Below, in pieces: positions 1 to 11,990 of a stretch of DNA of 64,000 nt. A model generated the notes under the pieces. The model was not told the origin of the DNA. It saw only the letters and a program-made list of their open reading frames with translations, and did not search any database. The position numbers and the translations under genes are program-made. This stretch comes from Calliphora vicina (Eukaryota; Arthropoda; Insecta; Diptera; Calliphoridae): positions 31,519,667 to 31,583,666 of the forward strand of contig NC_088780.1 of assembly GCF_958450345.1 (NCBI RefSeq), written 5' to 3'. Within the stretch, counting starts at the first letter, position 1, and each line of letters opens with the position of its first letter.

Positions 1-1800
1 CTTAACACAGAACATTCTTCTTCTAATCGCAACAGTATTTAAACCATGTTATCTATATAAACGTGTTTTAATGACCTCTTTTGTGTGAAGAAACAAAAAA
101 AAGTATAAATTTATACAATATACAAAACATCAAATAAATTAAAGAGGAAAATATAGAAAAAAGCAAAAGACACAAACAAATTTTATATAAAAAAGAAGAA
201 AAAAAAAAAGAAACAGTTGGAGATATGAAGCAACAATTATTATTAAGCAAGTGAACCAGATTTTATGTTGGAAACCAAGAAACCAAACAACCAACTAAAC
301 CAAGTATTTTTTTTAGAGGTATTAAATGAGAACCAGGTTAGTTTAAGGTCAAATTGTATAAGCCAGCCAGTCAGTCAGCCACACCACAAATAAATAAATA
401 AATTTACTTACTACAGCTTCATGTGATAATGGTATTTTTTTTATTATAAACGAGACTAAACGTTGTTTTTATTTTTAGCTACTTTTTTTTCGTTTTCAAT
501 AACAATTCATTTTTATTTTAGTTTTTTTTTTAAATGTTGCAATTGCATTTAAACGGAAGATATATCCGTATTTAAATTTAAGTATTTTTATTTTTCTTCT
601 TTTTTTTATCGAGAAAAATGTTTCACTTTTTTTTTTGTTTTTACTGACAAAATTGTAATGATCATGATATCGATGTGAATTAGTGCCAATAAAAAAAAAT
701 TAAGTAAATATTTAAGCAGATAACAGAAAGAGTGAAAAGAAAAAAAGTACAAATTTTGTTTAAGTAATTAAAAAAAGAATTTTTTGATAAAGACCTTTTG
801 AATCCCTTTAATTTAATAAATTTGCATTTAATTGCTTAAATTTCACAATATTTTAACCTTTTTCTTAAAAATATACCTTTAAACGGACACATAGTTGTAA
901 AATACATCCCTGTATTCCTTTTAAACACTACCTTCTTTTACAACTCTGCTTAAAGTACCTTTTGCAAATGAATAGTGAGTGACACACTCACACCCTGCTG
1001 CAATGAATGTAATGCAAAACATGTGAGTTTGATCGGAATAATAAAATAAATAATGTGTTAAAAATACCATCAATTAAATTGTTATTTAAAATTAGATTTA
1101 CTACCAACACCACTAAAATACCAAATAAATACAGAAAACAACAACAACAATTATACTTAAACTAGCTGACAACAAAAACAGCAAGTAGCCATTTGTATGT
1201 AAATCCTCGTGTTGTTTTTTCAAAGACAAATTTCGTATATTTGCATAAGTTTGTTTGTTTGTTTTGTTTTTGTTACGTTGACAGGTGGTCAGCTGTACGT
1301 GTGTGTGTTTCAGTGTGTCTAATGAAACAAGAAAATTACAATAACAGAATTTAAAACAACAACAAAATTGTAAAATAAATATAACAAAAGTACATAATTA
1401 AACAAAATATATGTGTAATTTCTTCCAAATGTTTGTTTTTTTTTATATTTTTGTTGCCGATTAGAAGCAATGAACTTTATTTACTTCTGCTACATTTGTT
1501 TGCCAATTCGCATAGAGTTGTATTTGGTTGTTTTTTTTTTTGTTATTTCTTTGTTGTCTTTGTTTTGTTTGTATGACGCAGAAATGTTAATAACTCTATT
1601 TAATTTTTGTTTAATGTGAATTTTTATTTAATAATCAATTTTTAAATACATATTTATCAATTGCTAACAATAGATTTGAGAATTTATACAATATTTTGTG
1701 ATTGTAAAAACATAACTTTGAACTTTCTGCGATTTTCATTATGAAAAAAAGGAGAATGAATATCTAAGGCTGGAAATATGTTATGTACAAATATACATAT
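1..1800. other. AT-rich non-coding DNA, no gene seen
   Basis: This stretch is poly-A/poly-T rich with short CA, AAC and TTTG runs and no open frame of coding character. I see no recognisable exon or transposase. By position it is most likely intron or flanking DNA upstream of gish, but nothing in the sequence proves that. Confidence 0.5.
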
Positions 1801-2030
1801 GGGGGATTCAAATGGTCTGCTATTAGGTCGTATTGTCATAATGTCCTAAAATATTAGTTTAGTTTAAACACAGTTTGTTGTGTTTCAAACAAATAAGTTC
1901 TAAACTAATAAGACTTTTTGAACTAAGTTTATAGTTTTATCATAAAATAACACAAACAAGTGCTTAGGACTTTATGACAAGTTTTAGGACATTATGACAA
2001 TACGACCTAATAGCAGATATTGAATACCCC
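1801..2030. mobile_element. Short inverted-repeat element (MITE), about 230 bp
   Basis: The two ends are imperfect inverted repeats. The left end carries CTGCTATTAGGTCGTATTG followed by TCATAATGTCCTAAAA. The right end carries the reverse complement, and both outer edges are a GGGG(T)ATTCAA-type sequence. The interior is AT-rich with no coding capacity. A clear target duplication could not be fixed, so the superfamily is left open. A related stretch (CATATTGTCATAATGTTCTA) occurs near 46940. Confidence 0.7.
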
Positions 2031-2214
2031 AATAGTTTTTATTTATTTTTAATGAAAAAATATTATTTTAAATCCCTTTCAAAAAAAAAAAAACAACTCA
2101 AATTTAACCTTAATTTCTTTAACTGCATTAATTCATATGATTTTATGCTGACTGTGAATTCTGTAAATACATTATGAAAATTTTAAATTCAAACATGCTG
2201 GCTAATGCGTACAT

Positions 2215-3110
2215 GACATAACCTGGAGGTCCAATTTGCACATATCCTTTGGCAAGCACCCGTCAAATATTGACTTGACATATTCTCAGAGAAAATAATT
2301 TAATGGCGTCAAATCACATGAACAAAAGATGGCCAGTTAACAGGTCCATTTCTTGAAATTATTCGTTCGCCAAATGTTTCTCTCAGTATATTGATGCGTG
2401 CTGTGTGACATTTGGCACTATCCTGCTGAAAGCACATGCCAAGGTATATTAATTATAAGGTAGTGTCATCGGCGAATTCTGAATACCGAGTGGTTATATT
2501 TTTTTTTATATGTAGTTTGACATTGTGCCTGCATTTGAAGGCGAATTGGCTGTCAGGGAAAAATGTCAAAAACAGCTCACAAATAAATCAAAGCGAATTT
2601 TTGTTAAACAAAGAATGTTTATAAATTTGAATCTGTTTGTAATTTAATTTGATGTTTTTAAAAATAAAACTAATTTCGTGTAGTATTAATATTGGTTTTA
2701 AAACATAAACGAATTTAACAGCAAAACAAAGTTTGACATTTACAAAATGTAAACAAAGTTTGACATTGATTCTGCACCACGGCGAAAAATGAACATAGTA
2801 GCAAAAAACGATCAGCTGTTCTGATAACACTACCTTATAATTAATATACCTTGGCACATGCCTGCAATACTAATGCCTTCCAATTGAGGTGGGTAAACCA
2901 AACATTAAGCAAGTAGTCAATGTATCTCTTATAGACAGTAATTGTCACTAATGTTCTATCACTTGGCTGACTCTAATTTATATATTTTGGGTCATTGGCA
3001 CGTATGTGCTCTATGTAGAGCAGAGAGAAGACAACTGTCTACTTCATACATCCCAGGTAATATATCTGATATATCTGATCAAGTGAATCCGTTGACTACT
3101 TTGGACCAGC
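2215..3110 (-). pseudogene. Mariner/Tc1-superfamily (DDE_3-type) transposase relic, split by a MITE
   Basis: On the minus strand, bases just below 2438 read MCFQQDSAKCHTARINILRE and continue through ERIISRNGPVNWP. This is the second catalytic Asp region (FQQDxAxxHTAR) and the downstream VNWP block known from DDE_3 mariner-like transposases of insects. The rest of the frame is broken by stops. The copy is interrupted by the inverted-repeat element at 2439-2854. Bases 2895-3110 are part of the same old element or its flank, because a second copy of that stretch lies at 47450-47860. The relic cannot encode an active enzyme. Confidence 0.72.
2439..2854. mobile_element. MITE, about 416 bp, inserted in the DDE_3 relic
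   Basis: The ends are a 28-bp inverted repeat beginning CCAAGGTATATTAATTATAA and running on to GGTAGTGT. CACATG stands directly outside both ends (2433-2438 and 2855-2860), consistent with a target duplication of up to 6 bp; the exact length is ambiguous because the duplication and repeat edges can be slid. The interior repeats AAAGTTTGACATT and has no coding potential. Apparent small frames on both strands start with the same residues only because they begin inside the inverted repeat. Confidence 0.8.
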
Positions 3111-3239
3111 TATTAGGCGGTCTCATTGCTGGGCAGTATTCAGAAGTAGAGTTTCGTATCCGGTTTTTACCGAAACATCGGTTTTTCAAGGTATAATACC
3201 GAAAACCGACAATTATTCTTATATATTGTTTGTATGACT

Positions 3240-3750
3240 TAAAAATGCGGGATTTTTTTTTCTCCAAATTTTTTTGTTTTAATTTGAAAAATTTCTGGCA
3301 ACATATGGATTCCAAAATAAAAGAACTGATCATCTTTTGAGACCAAGAACGAATCAAGCCAATATCGGATACTCTGTTTTAAAGTGAAGCTTATCCCAGA
3401 GAGAGCGTTCTACATCGATCGGTATAAATAGTAGTCGGAAGGGGCAAGGGGCAAAGCGGGAGAGGCAAAACTTCCCAACCACTTCATTCCAATGACTTTT
3501 TAACAGGTGGTCGAGTGTTGTCATGATGGAATATTGCGGAATATTTCATGTCTGATCGCAAATTCTGGACGTTTTTCGGCTTCTAACGAATCAGTTTCGT
3601 TCGGTACATGTTCTCTGTCATGGTGTGGTCTCATTTCAGCAGATAGGACCCTTTTGCTCCCACCAATTACAGAGCATTGCCTTAGAGTCATTGATATTTG
3701 GCTTTGTTGTCGATTCGGCTTCACATACGATTTCTTACGCTTCGGGTTAC
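3240..3750 (-). pseudogene. Mariner transposase relic, C-terminal half
   Basis: The minus strand holds the family-typical tract that recurs through this window: the HHDN-type second Asp block near 3520, the linker that in better copies reads ATRHET, and the C-terminal block matching CCAAGAACGAATCAAGCC near 3340. Stops and frameshifts break it throughout. It is one of about ten copies or pieces of the same mariner family here (see 15860, 28060, 30845, 37590, 39370, 43300, 49165, 55475 and 60300). Confidence 0.75.
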
Positions 3751-4340
3751 GTCTTCGCTGCGTAACCTCACTTCAGCTTACTCTCTTGGCTTATTTTGAC
3801 TATACAGCTCTAATTACTGCTCAGTTTACATTCCTCTGTAGGCTCCTCTCATTTTCCTTTCAAAGGCCTTCCATGTTATTTTGTATGGAATATAACTCGG
3901 TGGCACGCTTCGAAAGTGTGCAATATTCCATGGCTTTGGCGCATAAATAATGCTGAATTTGTTAGCTTTGAGGGCCACTATTGTATGTGATTTATTCGCA
4001 TAGACATGCGACTTAAGAAAACCCAACAAAAAATAGTCTAACGGGGTCTAATCGCATGATCTCGGTGGCCAGTTCACATCACCTCCATGACCACAAATGG
4101 CTCGTGCAGAATGTTCAATGTGGCATGAGCTGTGTGGCAGCGTCCTGTTGAAACCATTTGTCATTAGTGTTCTCAAAGTAATAAGGACCGATGGCGCCCA
4201 TAGCTCAAAATCCCCACCAAATAGTGACTTTTTTGGGATGCATTGGACGCTTTTGGATCTCATGTGGATTGGTATCGATCCAAATTCGACAATTTTGTTT
4301 GTTGACGTACCCATTCATGCTCGAACACGTGTTATTTAAC
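3751..4340 (-). pseudogene. DDE_3-type transposase relic, joined to the mariner relic
   Basis: Minus-strand reading gives DVNWPPRSCD near 4050-4080, followed on the same strand by a stretch resembling the TPLDYFLxG / SHVYANKSHTIVALKAN block of DDE_3 mariner-like transposases. Upstream residues (about 4100-4310) correspond to the HTAR and WIDTNP regions, e.g. IDTN near 4280. Frames shift several times. This is a different family from the mariner copy next to it, so the junction near 3750-3950 is either a nested insertion or a deletion join. Bases 3751-3950 (minus strand, IYAPKPWNIAHFRSVPPSYI) are not identified. Confidence 0.65.
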
Positions 4341-5139
4341 GCTATATCCCTCCATTGTGAGTTGGCAAAACAAACTGAATAAATATCAAAAAGAGTTCTG
4401 GAGTCCCTATTGGAAGGTCCTTTACTTTGAAGCAGTTAGCATCTCCGTTAAACATCAAGGACATTATTGCTGGCAGATTTGCAAAATCATGACAAACTAG
4501 CCAAATTTTAAATAGTTATTTTCTCTCTCAAAAAAAAAAACGTGTTTGCACAAAAATTTTTTTAAATTTAAAACGAAATTTTATTTCTATTCTAGTATAA
4601 AAAAATGCATATTTAACTTTTTATTGATTACTTTACTGTCTCACAACAAACATTCATACATTTCTTCTTAGATTCCAAGGTTTATTTTTATTTTATTTAT
4701 TTTTCTATTTTTTTTTTTATTTTATTTATTTTGCATTTGTTTACACATTCAAAGTCAATCACTCAGTCTATTTGATTGACGCGGTTTTATTGTCACGCAC
4801 TGTATACATACATTTTGACATTTATATTGTATTTTTTAAGCGCTGTCTTATCAAAATGTGTGTTTTTTATTTATAAAAAAAGCAACACCAAATACAAACA
4901 TATTAAAAATAAAATAAAATTAAAAAAAAAAACGTCATACATAGCAATAAATTCAATAATTTTGTTGCGATAATTAAACAAAGTGTAAACAAAATAATTG
5001 TAGACTGCGCTTAGATGAATTATAGAGATGAATTGAAATTGTAGGACATATGAGACTAGATAGAACACAAATAAAATATGTATATCATATATTAAAAGTA
5101 AGAAATGTTTGAATGTTTTTTAAAAAACAGCCGTTTTGG
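4341..5139. other. AT-rich non-coding DNA
   Basis: Low-complexity A/T-rich sequence with no coding signal. Its end grades into the palindromic array that starts near 5140. Confidence 0.4.
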
Positions 5140-8100
5140 TATTTATAGTAATTTTTTTCGGAAAATTTTCAATTTTTTAGTAAAATCAATTTCGAAAAAT
5201 TTAGTAAAAATACTACTTAAAGTAAAAGTGCTTAAAATGGGTAAATTTATGTAGAATTTATGGATTATTATCATTTTAAGCTACAAAAATTTGTTTTAAA
5301 AAAAGTAGTAAAAATACTACTTTTTAAAAAAGTAATTAAAATTAGGAAATTATTTCAGAAATGATGAGTTATCACATAAAAATAAGTTAAATATAGTTTT
5401 AAGCAACAAAAATCATTAAAATTTTAGTTTTAAAAAATGTAGTAAAAATACTACTTTTTAAAATGATGGAAAAAATCGAAAATAGTGCCAAATTAGTAAA
5501 GAAAAAAGCCAAATTTAAGATTAACAACAAAAAAAAAAAATCAATTTTGAAAAATGTAGTAAAAAATACTACTTTTTAAAAGTGCTTAAATTGGGTAAAT
5601 TTATGCAGAATTGATGGCTTATTGTCATTTTAAGCTACAAAAATGAGTTTTAAAAAAAAGTAGTAAAAATACTACTTTTTAAAAAAGTAATTAAAATTAG
5701 GAAATTATTTCAGAAATGATGAGTTATCACATAAAAATACGTTAAATATAGCTTTAAGCAACAAAAATCATTAAAATGTTAGTTTCTAAAAAAGTAGTAA
5801 ATATACTACTTTTTCAAAAATTTCTTAAAATGCTGGAAGAAACGTGGAAATTAGTAAACAAAAGCCAAATTTAAGATTAGTAAATTTTTTTTGCATAAAA
5901 TTCAATTTTGAAAAATGTAGTAAAAATACACCATTCTTTAAAAGTGCTTAAAATGGGTACATTTGTGTACAATTAGGAAATTATTGCAGAAATGATGAGT
6001 TATCACATAAAAATACGTTAAATATAGTTAAAGCAACAAAAATCATTAAAATGTTAGTTTTAAAAAAAGTAGTAAAAATACTACATTTTTTAAAAAAGTG
6101 CTTAAAATGGTATTAGAAATGCGGAAATTATGCCTTAATATATAAATATAAATATGTAAATGCTTAATATTTTATGCAAAAAAATTATACATAAGCTTAT
6201 TTTTAAAAAGTAGTAGAAATTGTACATTTTCAAAAGTGCTTAAAATGGACAAATAGTACTGAAATGATGGGTAAACGAATGAAATTATATATTTACTATC
6301 AATTTAAGCAACAAAAATTATACATAAGCGAACTTTTTAAAAAAGTAGTAAAAATACTACATTTTACAAAAGTACTTAAAATGGGAAAATAGTTCAGAAA
6401 TTATGGGTTAAAGAATACAATTATTTATTTACTATTATTTTACGCAACAAAAATTATTAAAAACCTAGTTTTTTTTTTAAAAAAAAAATACTACTTTTCC
6501 AGTAGTATTTTTAGATACATTTTAGTAAAAGTACTATATTTTTGGGGTCCCATATAAAAAGCAAAATCTTTTTAAAACCCCTGTTTTAACTTCATTAGTG
6601 ATAGAAATTCTAAAATACTATTTTGAAAAATAGTAGTAGAAATACTACTTTTTTGAAAAATGCAGTAAAAACTATAAAATTAGGCTAAATCAGGTTTAAC
6701 GATTTACAAAGTGGTAAAATAAAGTTTTATTTCAAAAACATACAAAATAAAAACATCACATTTTTGTGCCAGTTCTCAAATACAAACATACACATTAAAT
6801 TATGTACTCTGTGATCTAGTAACATAAATCAGCTAAATTTAAGAAAAAGTAGTAGAAATACTGAAATTTAGCATTTTTAAAATTAGTAGTAGAAATACTA
6901 CTTTTTAAAAAATGCAGTAAAAATTATAAAATTTCGTTCAGAAGATTTAGAAAGTGGTGAAATAAAGTTTAAATTGATTTCAAAGACATACAAAATAAAA
7001 AATTCACATTTTTGAGCAAGTTCTCAAATACAAAAAATTAAAATTTATTAACAAAAATCAGATAAAATTAAAAAAAATAATAAAAATACTGAAATTTAGC
7101 GTTTATAAAAATAATAGTTAAAAAAAGTAGTAGAAATACTGAAATGTAGCATTTTTCAAAATAGTAGTAGAAATACAACTTTTTAAAAAATGCAGTAAAA
7201 ATTATAAAATTTGGTTCCGAAGATTTAGAAAGTGGTGAAATAAAGTTTAAATTGATTTCAAAGACATACAAAATAAAAAATTCACATTTTTGAGCAAGTT
7301 CTCAAATACCTCAAACAAACATAAAAATTAAAATTTATTAACAAAAATCCGATAAATTTTAAAAAAGTAATAGAAATACTGAAATGTAGCATTTTTAAAA
7401 ATAGTAGTAGAAATACTACTTTTTAAAAAGTAGCGAAAATTACAAATTTGTCATATAATTTCTTTATTATAACTTTAAAAATATAGCAAAAATTGCAAAT
7501 TTCATAATTTTCTTCTGCATTATATTTTTTTTTAAATAGTAGCAAAATACTACTATTTTTAAAATGAACAAAAAAATTATAAAATTTTGTAAAATTTTCT
7601 TTGAAGCATTAAAAAGTTTTTAAAAAAACTATAAAATTTAATTTTTCAAAATAGTAGTAGATAACTTGATTTTGCAATTTTCTCGAAATTAGCTATTTAG
7701 AATTTTCATTATATCCTTCTTTATCTTGTTTTAACTTCATTAGTGATAGAAATTCAAAAATACTATTTTGAAAAATAGTAGTAGAAATACTACTTTTTAA
7801 AAAATGCAATAAAAACTATAAAATTGGGCTAAATCAGGTTTAGACGATTTACAAAGTGGTAAAATAAAGTTTAAATTTATTTCAAAGACATACAAAAAAA
7901 TTCACATTTTTGTGCAAGTTCCCACAAACATACACATTAAATTATGTACTATGTAATTTAGTAACATAAATCAGCTAAATTTGAAAAAAGTGGTAGAAAT
8001 ACTGAAATGTAGCATTTTTAAAAAATGTAGTAAAAATTATAAAATTTGGTTCAGAAGATTTAGAAAGTGGTAAAATAAAGTTTAAAATGAATTCAAAGAC

Positions 8101-8965
8101 ATACAAAATAAAAAGTTCACATTTTTGAGCAAGATCTCAAATACAAACATACCTCAAACAAACATAAAAATTAAAATTTATTAACAAAAATCAGATAAAT
8201 TTTAAAAAAAAGTAGTAGAAATACTGAAATGTAGCATTTTTAAAAATAGTAGTAGAAATACTACTTTTTTAAAAAGTAGCAAAAATTACAAATTTGTCAT
8301 ATAATTTCATTATTAACTTTAAAAAATATAGCAAAAATTGCAAATTTCATAATTTTCTTCTTCCTTCCATTTTTTTAAATAGTAGCAAAATACTACTATT
8401 TTTAAAATGAACAAAAGAATTTTAAAATTTTGTAACATTTTCATTAAAGCATTATAATGGTTAAAAAAAACTATAAAATTTAATTTTTCAAAATAGTAGT
8501 AGATAACTTGATATTTAATTCAATTTTTCAAAATAGTAGTAGAAAACTTGATTTTGCAATTTTCTCGAAATTAGCTATTTAGGATTTTCATAATTTCCTT
8601 CTTTATTAATTTTTTTTTAAATAGTAGCAAAATACTACTATTTTTTAAATGAACAAAAAAATTATAAAACTTTTTCTTTAAAGCATTAAAATGTTTTTAA
8701 AAAAAAAATGTAAAATTTAATTTTTCAAAATAGTAGTAAATAACTTGATATTTAATTAAAATTTTCAAAATAGTAGTAGATAACTTGATATTGCAATTTT
8801 ATCGAAATTTGCTATTTAGGATTTTCATAATTTCCTTCTTTATTAATTTTTTTTTTAAATAGTAGCAAAATACTACAATTTTTCAAATGAACTAAAATTT
8901 TCCAATTTTTCAAAGTAGTAGTAGTTAACTTGATATTTCAAATTTCTCGAAATTTACTATTTAGG
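5140..8965. repeat. Complex array built on an AGTAGTA / TACTACT palindrome
   Basis: About 3.8 kb in which the hairpin-forming motif AGTAGTAAAAATACTACT (e.g. 5304-5321), flanked by A-runs and T-runs, recurs dozens of times. In the first half the form is AGTAGTAAAAATACTACT. From about 6600 on it is mostly AGTAGTAGAAATACTACT. Longer linker blocks are repeated too: AAAGTGCTTAAAATGGGTAA-like at 5226 and 5578 (about 352 bp apart), AGAAATGATGAGTTATCACA near 5355, 5709 and 5989, the CAAAGACATACAAAATAAAA block near 6730, 6980, 7256, 7880 and 8095, and an ATTAGCTATTTAGGATTTTC-type block in the last kilobase. There is no open frame and no terminal repeat that would mark a single transposon. It is a diverged higher-order tandem or segmental array. 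Confidence 0.85.
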
Positions 8966-10849
8966 ATTTTTCTATATTACAGCGCATCCAGATTTCAGAT
9001 ATAACAGATAAGTGTTGCCAAATTTCTAAGAAATGAAAAAAGAAAAATATGAAATTTTAATAAACATTAACCGATATAAAGAAAGCAAAAAAAAATATGT
9101 AATTTGTTTAATGTTGCTACTACTATTATCTGTATAAACAACATTGTATGTAACATCATTATCGTCATTTGTTTCTACTCATATTCGTACTCACATCCTC
9201 CTTTATACATTCGTTTTGTTCTATTTTATACATACTTACCGACATACATATTTTCGTCATTTGGTTAAATAGAAAAAATTATGATGGTTGAATCGAATGT
9301 AGATAGAAAGATGGATGGATGGTTGGTTGGTTGGTTGAATGGATGAATGGTTGGTTGGTTGACTGGCGGTTTAATTTTAGTTTAGTTTGGTGGCTGATGA
9401 TTTTTATTTTAGATAGTAGATACATGTATGGGTTGCTGTTTCTTTTTTTTAATTTTTCTTATACATTTTTTCTTTTTTTTTTTTTTTATTTTGCATAGTC
9501 AATCGTCGTCATTTGCACAATTTTAAATTGACAGTCATTCACGATAATGAGCAGTAATACATACTTTTGCGACTATAGTAATTTTTCTTTTTGTGTGCAG
9601 TTTTTGACATTGAAAAATTTCCATATTTGAATAATATTTAAACTGAATTACATAGTTACATATGTTTTAGATACAAATTTACATTTATTAAACAACTAAA
9701 TGTCTTTAAGTTGTATTATTTTCTATAAAATTTAAAAAGAAGTCTAAGTAAAAATCTAATTTAAACATTGCCAATTATTTCAAAACAGGACACTGTTGTT
9801 GTTGTTGTTACTGGTTTACACCCTGTTTTTGTGTTTAGATTTTGATTTTTGTTGCTGTTTGCTTATTTTCATTGAACACTAAATATTCTTATCATTCATT
9901 ATTATTGACTTGTATAAATACCTACATATAGTTAATTTTTAATTATTTAGCAGTGTGTATATATTATTTGGTTTTTATTTGTTCTCTTACTAACTGCAAA
10001 AATAAATAAATACTCGTCGTATTAATAAAAAAATAATTTGTTTTTGTATTTAGCACATTTTCGTGCAATTTAACTCTCATATATGTTTGTTATTCTCTGC
10101 CATTTATACACCACCACTCTCTCTCTCTTTCCAAGAGGATAGATTTGGCATGAGTTTTTTCTGCTTCTTTTGTACTCTTCCTATAAGAAATATCCATGAA
10201 AAATAATTGAATAAAACAAAACGTCATACAGTTGTTGTTATTGTATTTACTATACGTTGTACAAGTGTTGTACATACTTATAAATAAGTGTTACCATACC
10301 CACTGAGAATCTCAAACTATATAAATTTGTGGCGACAAGGAAATCAAGGCAAATTTAATAAGATGTCACGCTGGTAATATAATTTGTACAGTGAAATATT
10401 AAAATTCACAAAAAATATTCGTCTTAAATCAGGTATCTCGAAATCCTGTTGACAATTTTAGGAGAGTCAGATTTGAATGCTCTACTATTGCCTTGTTAAG
10501 GGCTAGGGATAAGTCTTACGACCCCAAAAACAATTGACAATGGGGTCGTCAAACATATCTAAAAGTGCATACTTGGTCTTCTAATGATTCCTTATCAGAT
10601 GGAAAAAATATTTAAGAATGAGCTTTTTAAATGTAAATCTAATAAACGTTTCATCTAAGGCTACAGCTGTGGCAAGTGTTTTTTTAATGATCTCAGTTTG
10701 ATGCATTATTGTTATTGTGTCCGCTGCTGCCAACTAAATTCAGAATCAATTAATAGGTCAAAATTAAGAATAAAAAAAAAAATTAACTAAAATTATTAAA
10801 TTCTGAAAATAGAAAATAAACTAAAAAATAAAGGGTCCGTAAGGGTTAT
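8966..10849. other. AT-rich DNA with a GGAT/GGTT microsatellite
   Basis: No gene is seen. A short imperfect tetranucleotide tract of GGAT then GGTT units lies at about 9308-9365, and a CT-rich run near 10115-10135. The segment 10290-10700 is less AT-biased and looks like old repeat DNA, but I cannot assign it. Confidence 0.45.
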
Positions 10850-11375
10850 TTTATAACACTTATTTTGTGACTTTAAAAATAAAAATCCAACTAAAACAGT
10901 TATTTTTCAACGTTAAAATAAACTTTCGCTTGCAACTCTTAAAAATAGAGTATTTATTTGCCGTCAGAAAATAAAACTCCTTGAAGGAGTTTTATTTTTA
11001 AAGTCAGAAAATAAAACTCATTTGAGGAGTTTTATTTTTCCCTTCAGAAAATAAAACTCATTTTATGTAAATTGACACCTAAAGCTTGCCTCTAGTGAGA
11101 TCATTACGATTTTTAAAGTACCTTTCACTGTCATTGAATAAATCATCATTTAAATAAAAACAAAGAAGTGGGATTTTAATTTATTATTACAACAGATAAA
11201 CTGAATTAAGTAAAAAACTGGAAAAAAGAAATGAGTTTTATTTTCTGATGGAAAAAATAAAACTCCTCTAATGAGTTTTATTTTATGACGGGATAAATAA
11301 AACTCCTCAAATGAGTTTTATTTTCTGAAGGGAAAAATAAAACTCCTCAAATGAGTTGTATTTTCTGATGCTAAA
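10850..11375. repeat. Two mirrored arrays of a palindromic 'GAGTTTTATTTT' unit
   Basis: Bases about 10970-11060 contain repeated AAAATAAAACTC...GAGTTTTATTTT units, and 11225-11375 contain more of the same unit (period about 40-45 bp) in the mirrored arrangement. Each unit is itself a near-perfect inverted repeat (AATAAAACTCCTCAAATGAG followed by TTTTATTTT), with linkers such as CTGAAGGGAA. The intervening 160 bp is unrelated. The pattern resembles the tandemly repeated termini of fold-back elements, but no target duplication was found. Confidence 0.75.
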
Positions 11376-11419
11376 AATTGTCTGTTTTTTATTACCAATT
11401 AAAGATTCAAACGTCGCCT

Positions 11420-11990
11420 TTCAAATATAATAATTTGCCATTACCTTTTAACAGCATCTGATAAAGCTTCCTTCGGGGTACAATTTTGAGTATTTTGAAA
11501 TCTTCAATTTCCCATAAGTTTTCTATGCGATTTAGATCTGGCGATTGGATTGTAATCCCTCGGTTACTACTCTAGACGTGTTTTTGGGGTCAATGTCGTG
11601 ATGGTATCTTCAATCTAGGGATATATTTTCCTCAGCGCATGGATACACAAAATCGTTTAAAATCGATGTGGATTCAATTCCATTCATATTATCTTTTATG
11701 ATATGATATGAATTGGACTCGTACCTATCCCAAAACCTTTTCAACACCATTATATTACCACTGTGTTATTTGTGTACTTGGGGTTCAGTCTCTTTCTCTT
11801 CGGTCGTCTTAAAAATGGTCTCCCATCACCGCCTCTTAAATTGTATTTGGATTCATCTGAAAAGAGAACATTATTTCATGTCTGCCTCGATCAGTTTAGA
11901 AATAAGAAATAGTTGTTTGCTTCAATCTATCACTAAAAACTCAAGTTTTCAAAAAATGTTTCGATTGTATTGTCACTTCAAATTTTGAAA
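11420..11990 (-). pseudogene. Tc1-like transposase relic
   Basis: On the minus strand the region near 11840-11880 reads NVLFSDESKYNL, the first catalytic Asp block of Tc1 transposases (W/VLFSDESK). The region near 11450-11560 reads QSPDLNRIENLWEIEDFKIL, the SPDLNPIENLW block that carries the catalytic Glu. The second Asp block and much of the remainder are lost or out of frame, so this is an inactive remnant. It is unrelated at close range to the intact Tc1-like copy at 13616. Confidence 0.75.

Noticed and set aside
2436..2857. Two small frames on opposite strands that both begin MPRYINYKVV
   Set aside because: The identity arises because both start inside the inverted terminal repeats of the MITE at 2439-2854.
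5140..8965. CRISPR-like array
   Set aside because: Repeats are palindromic and regularly recurring but without unique spacers of fixed length, in a eukaryotic intron-like setting; there are no cas genes.
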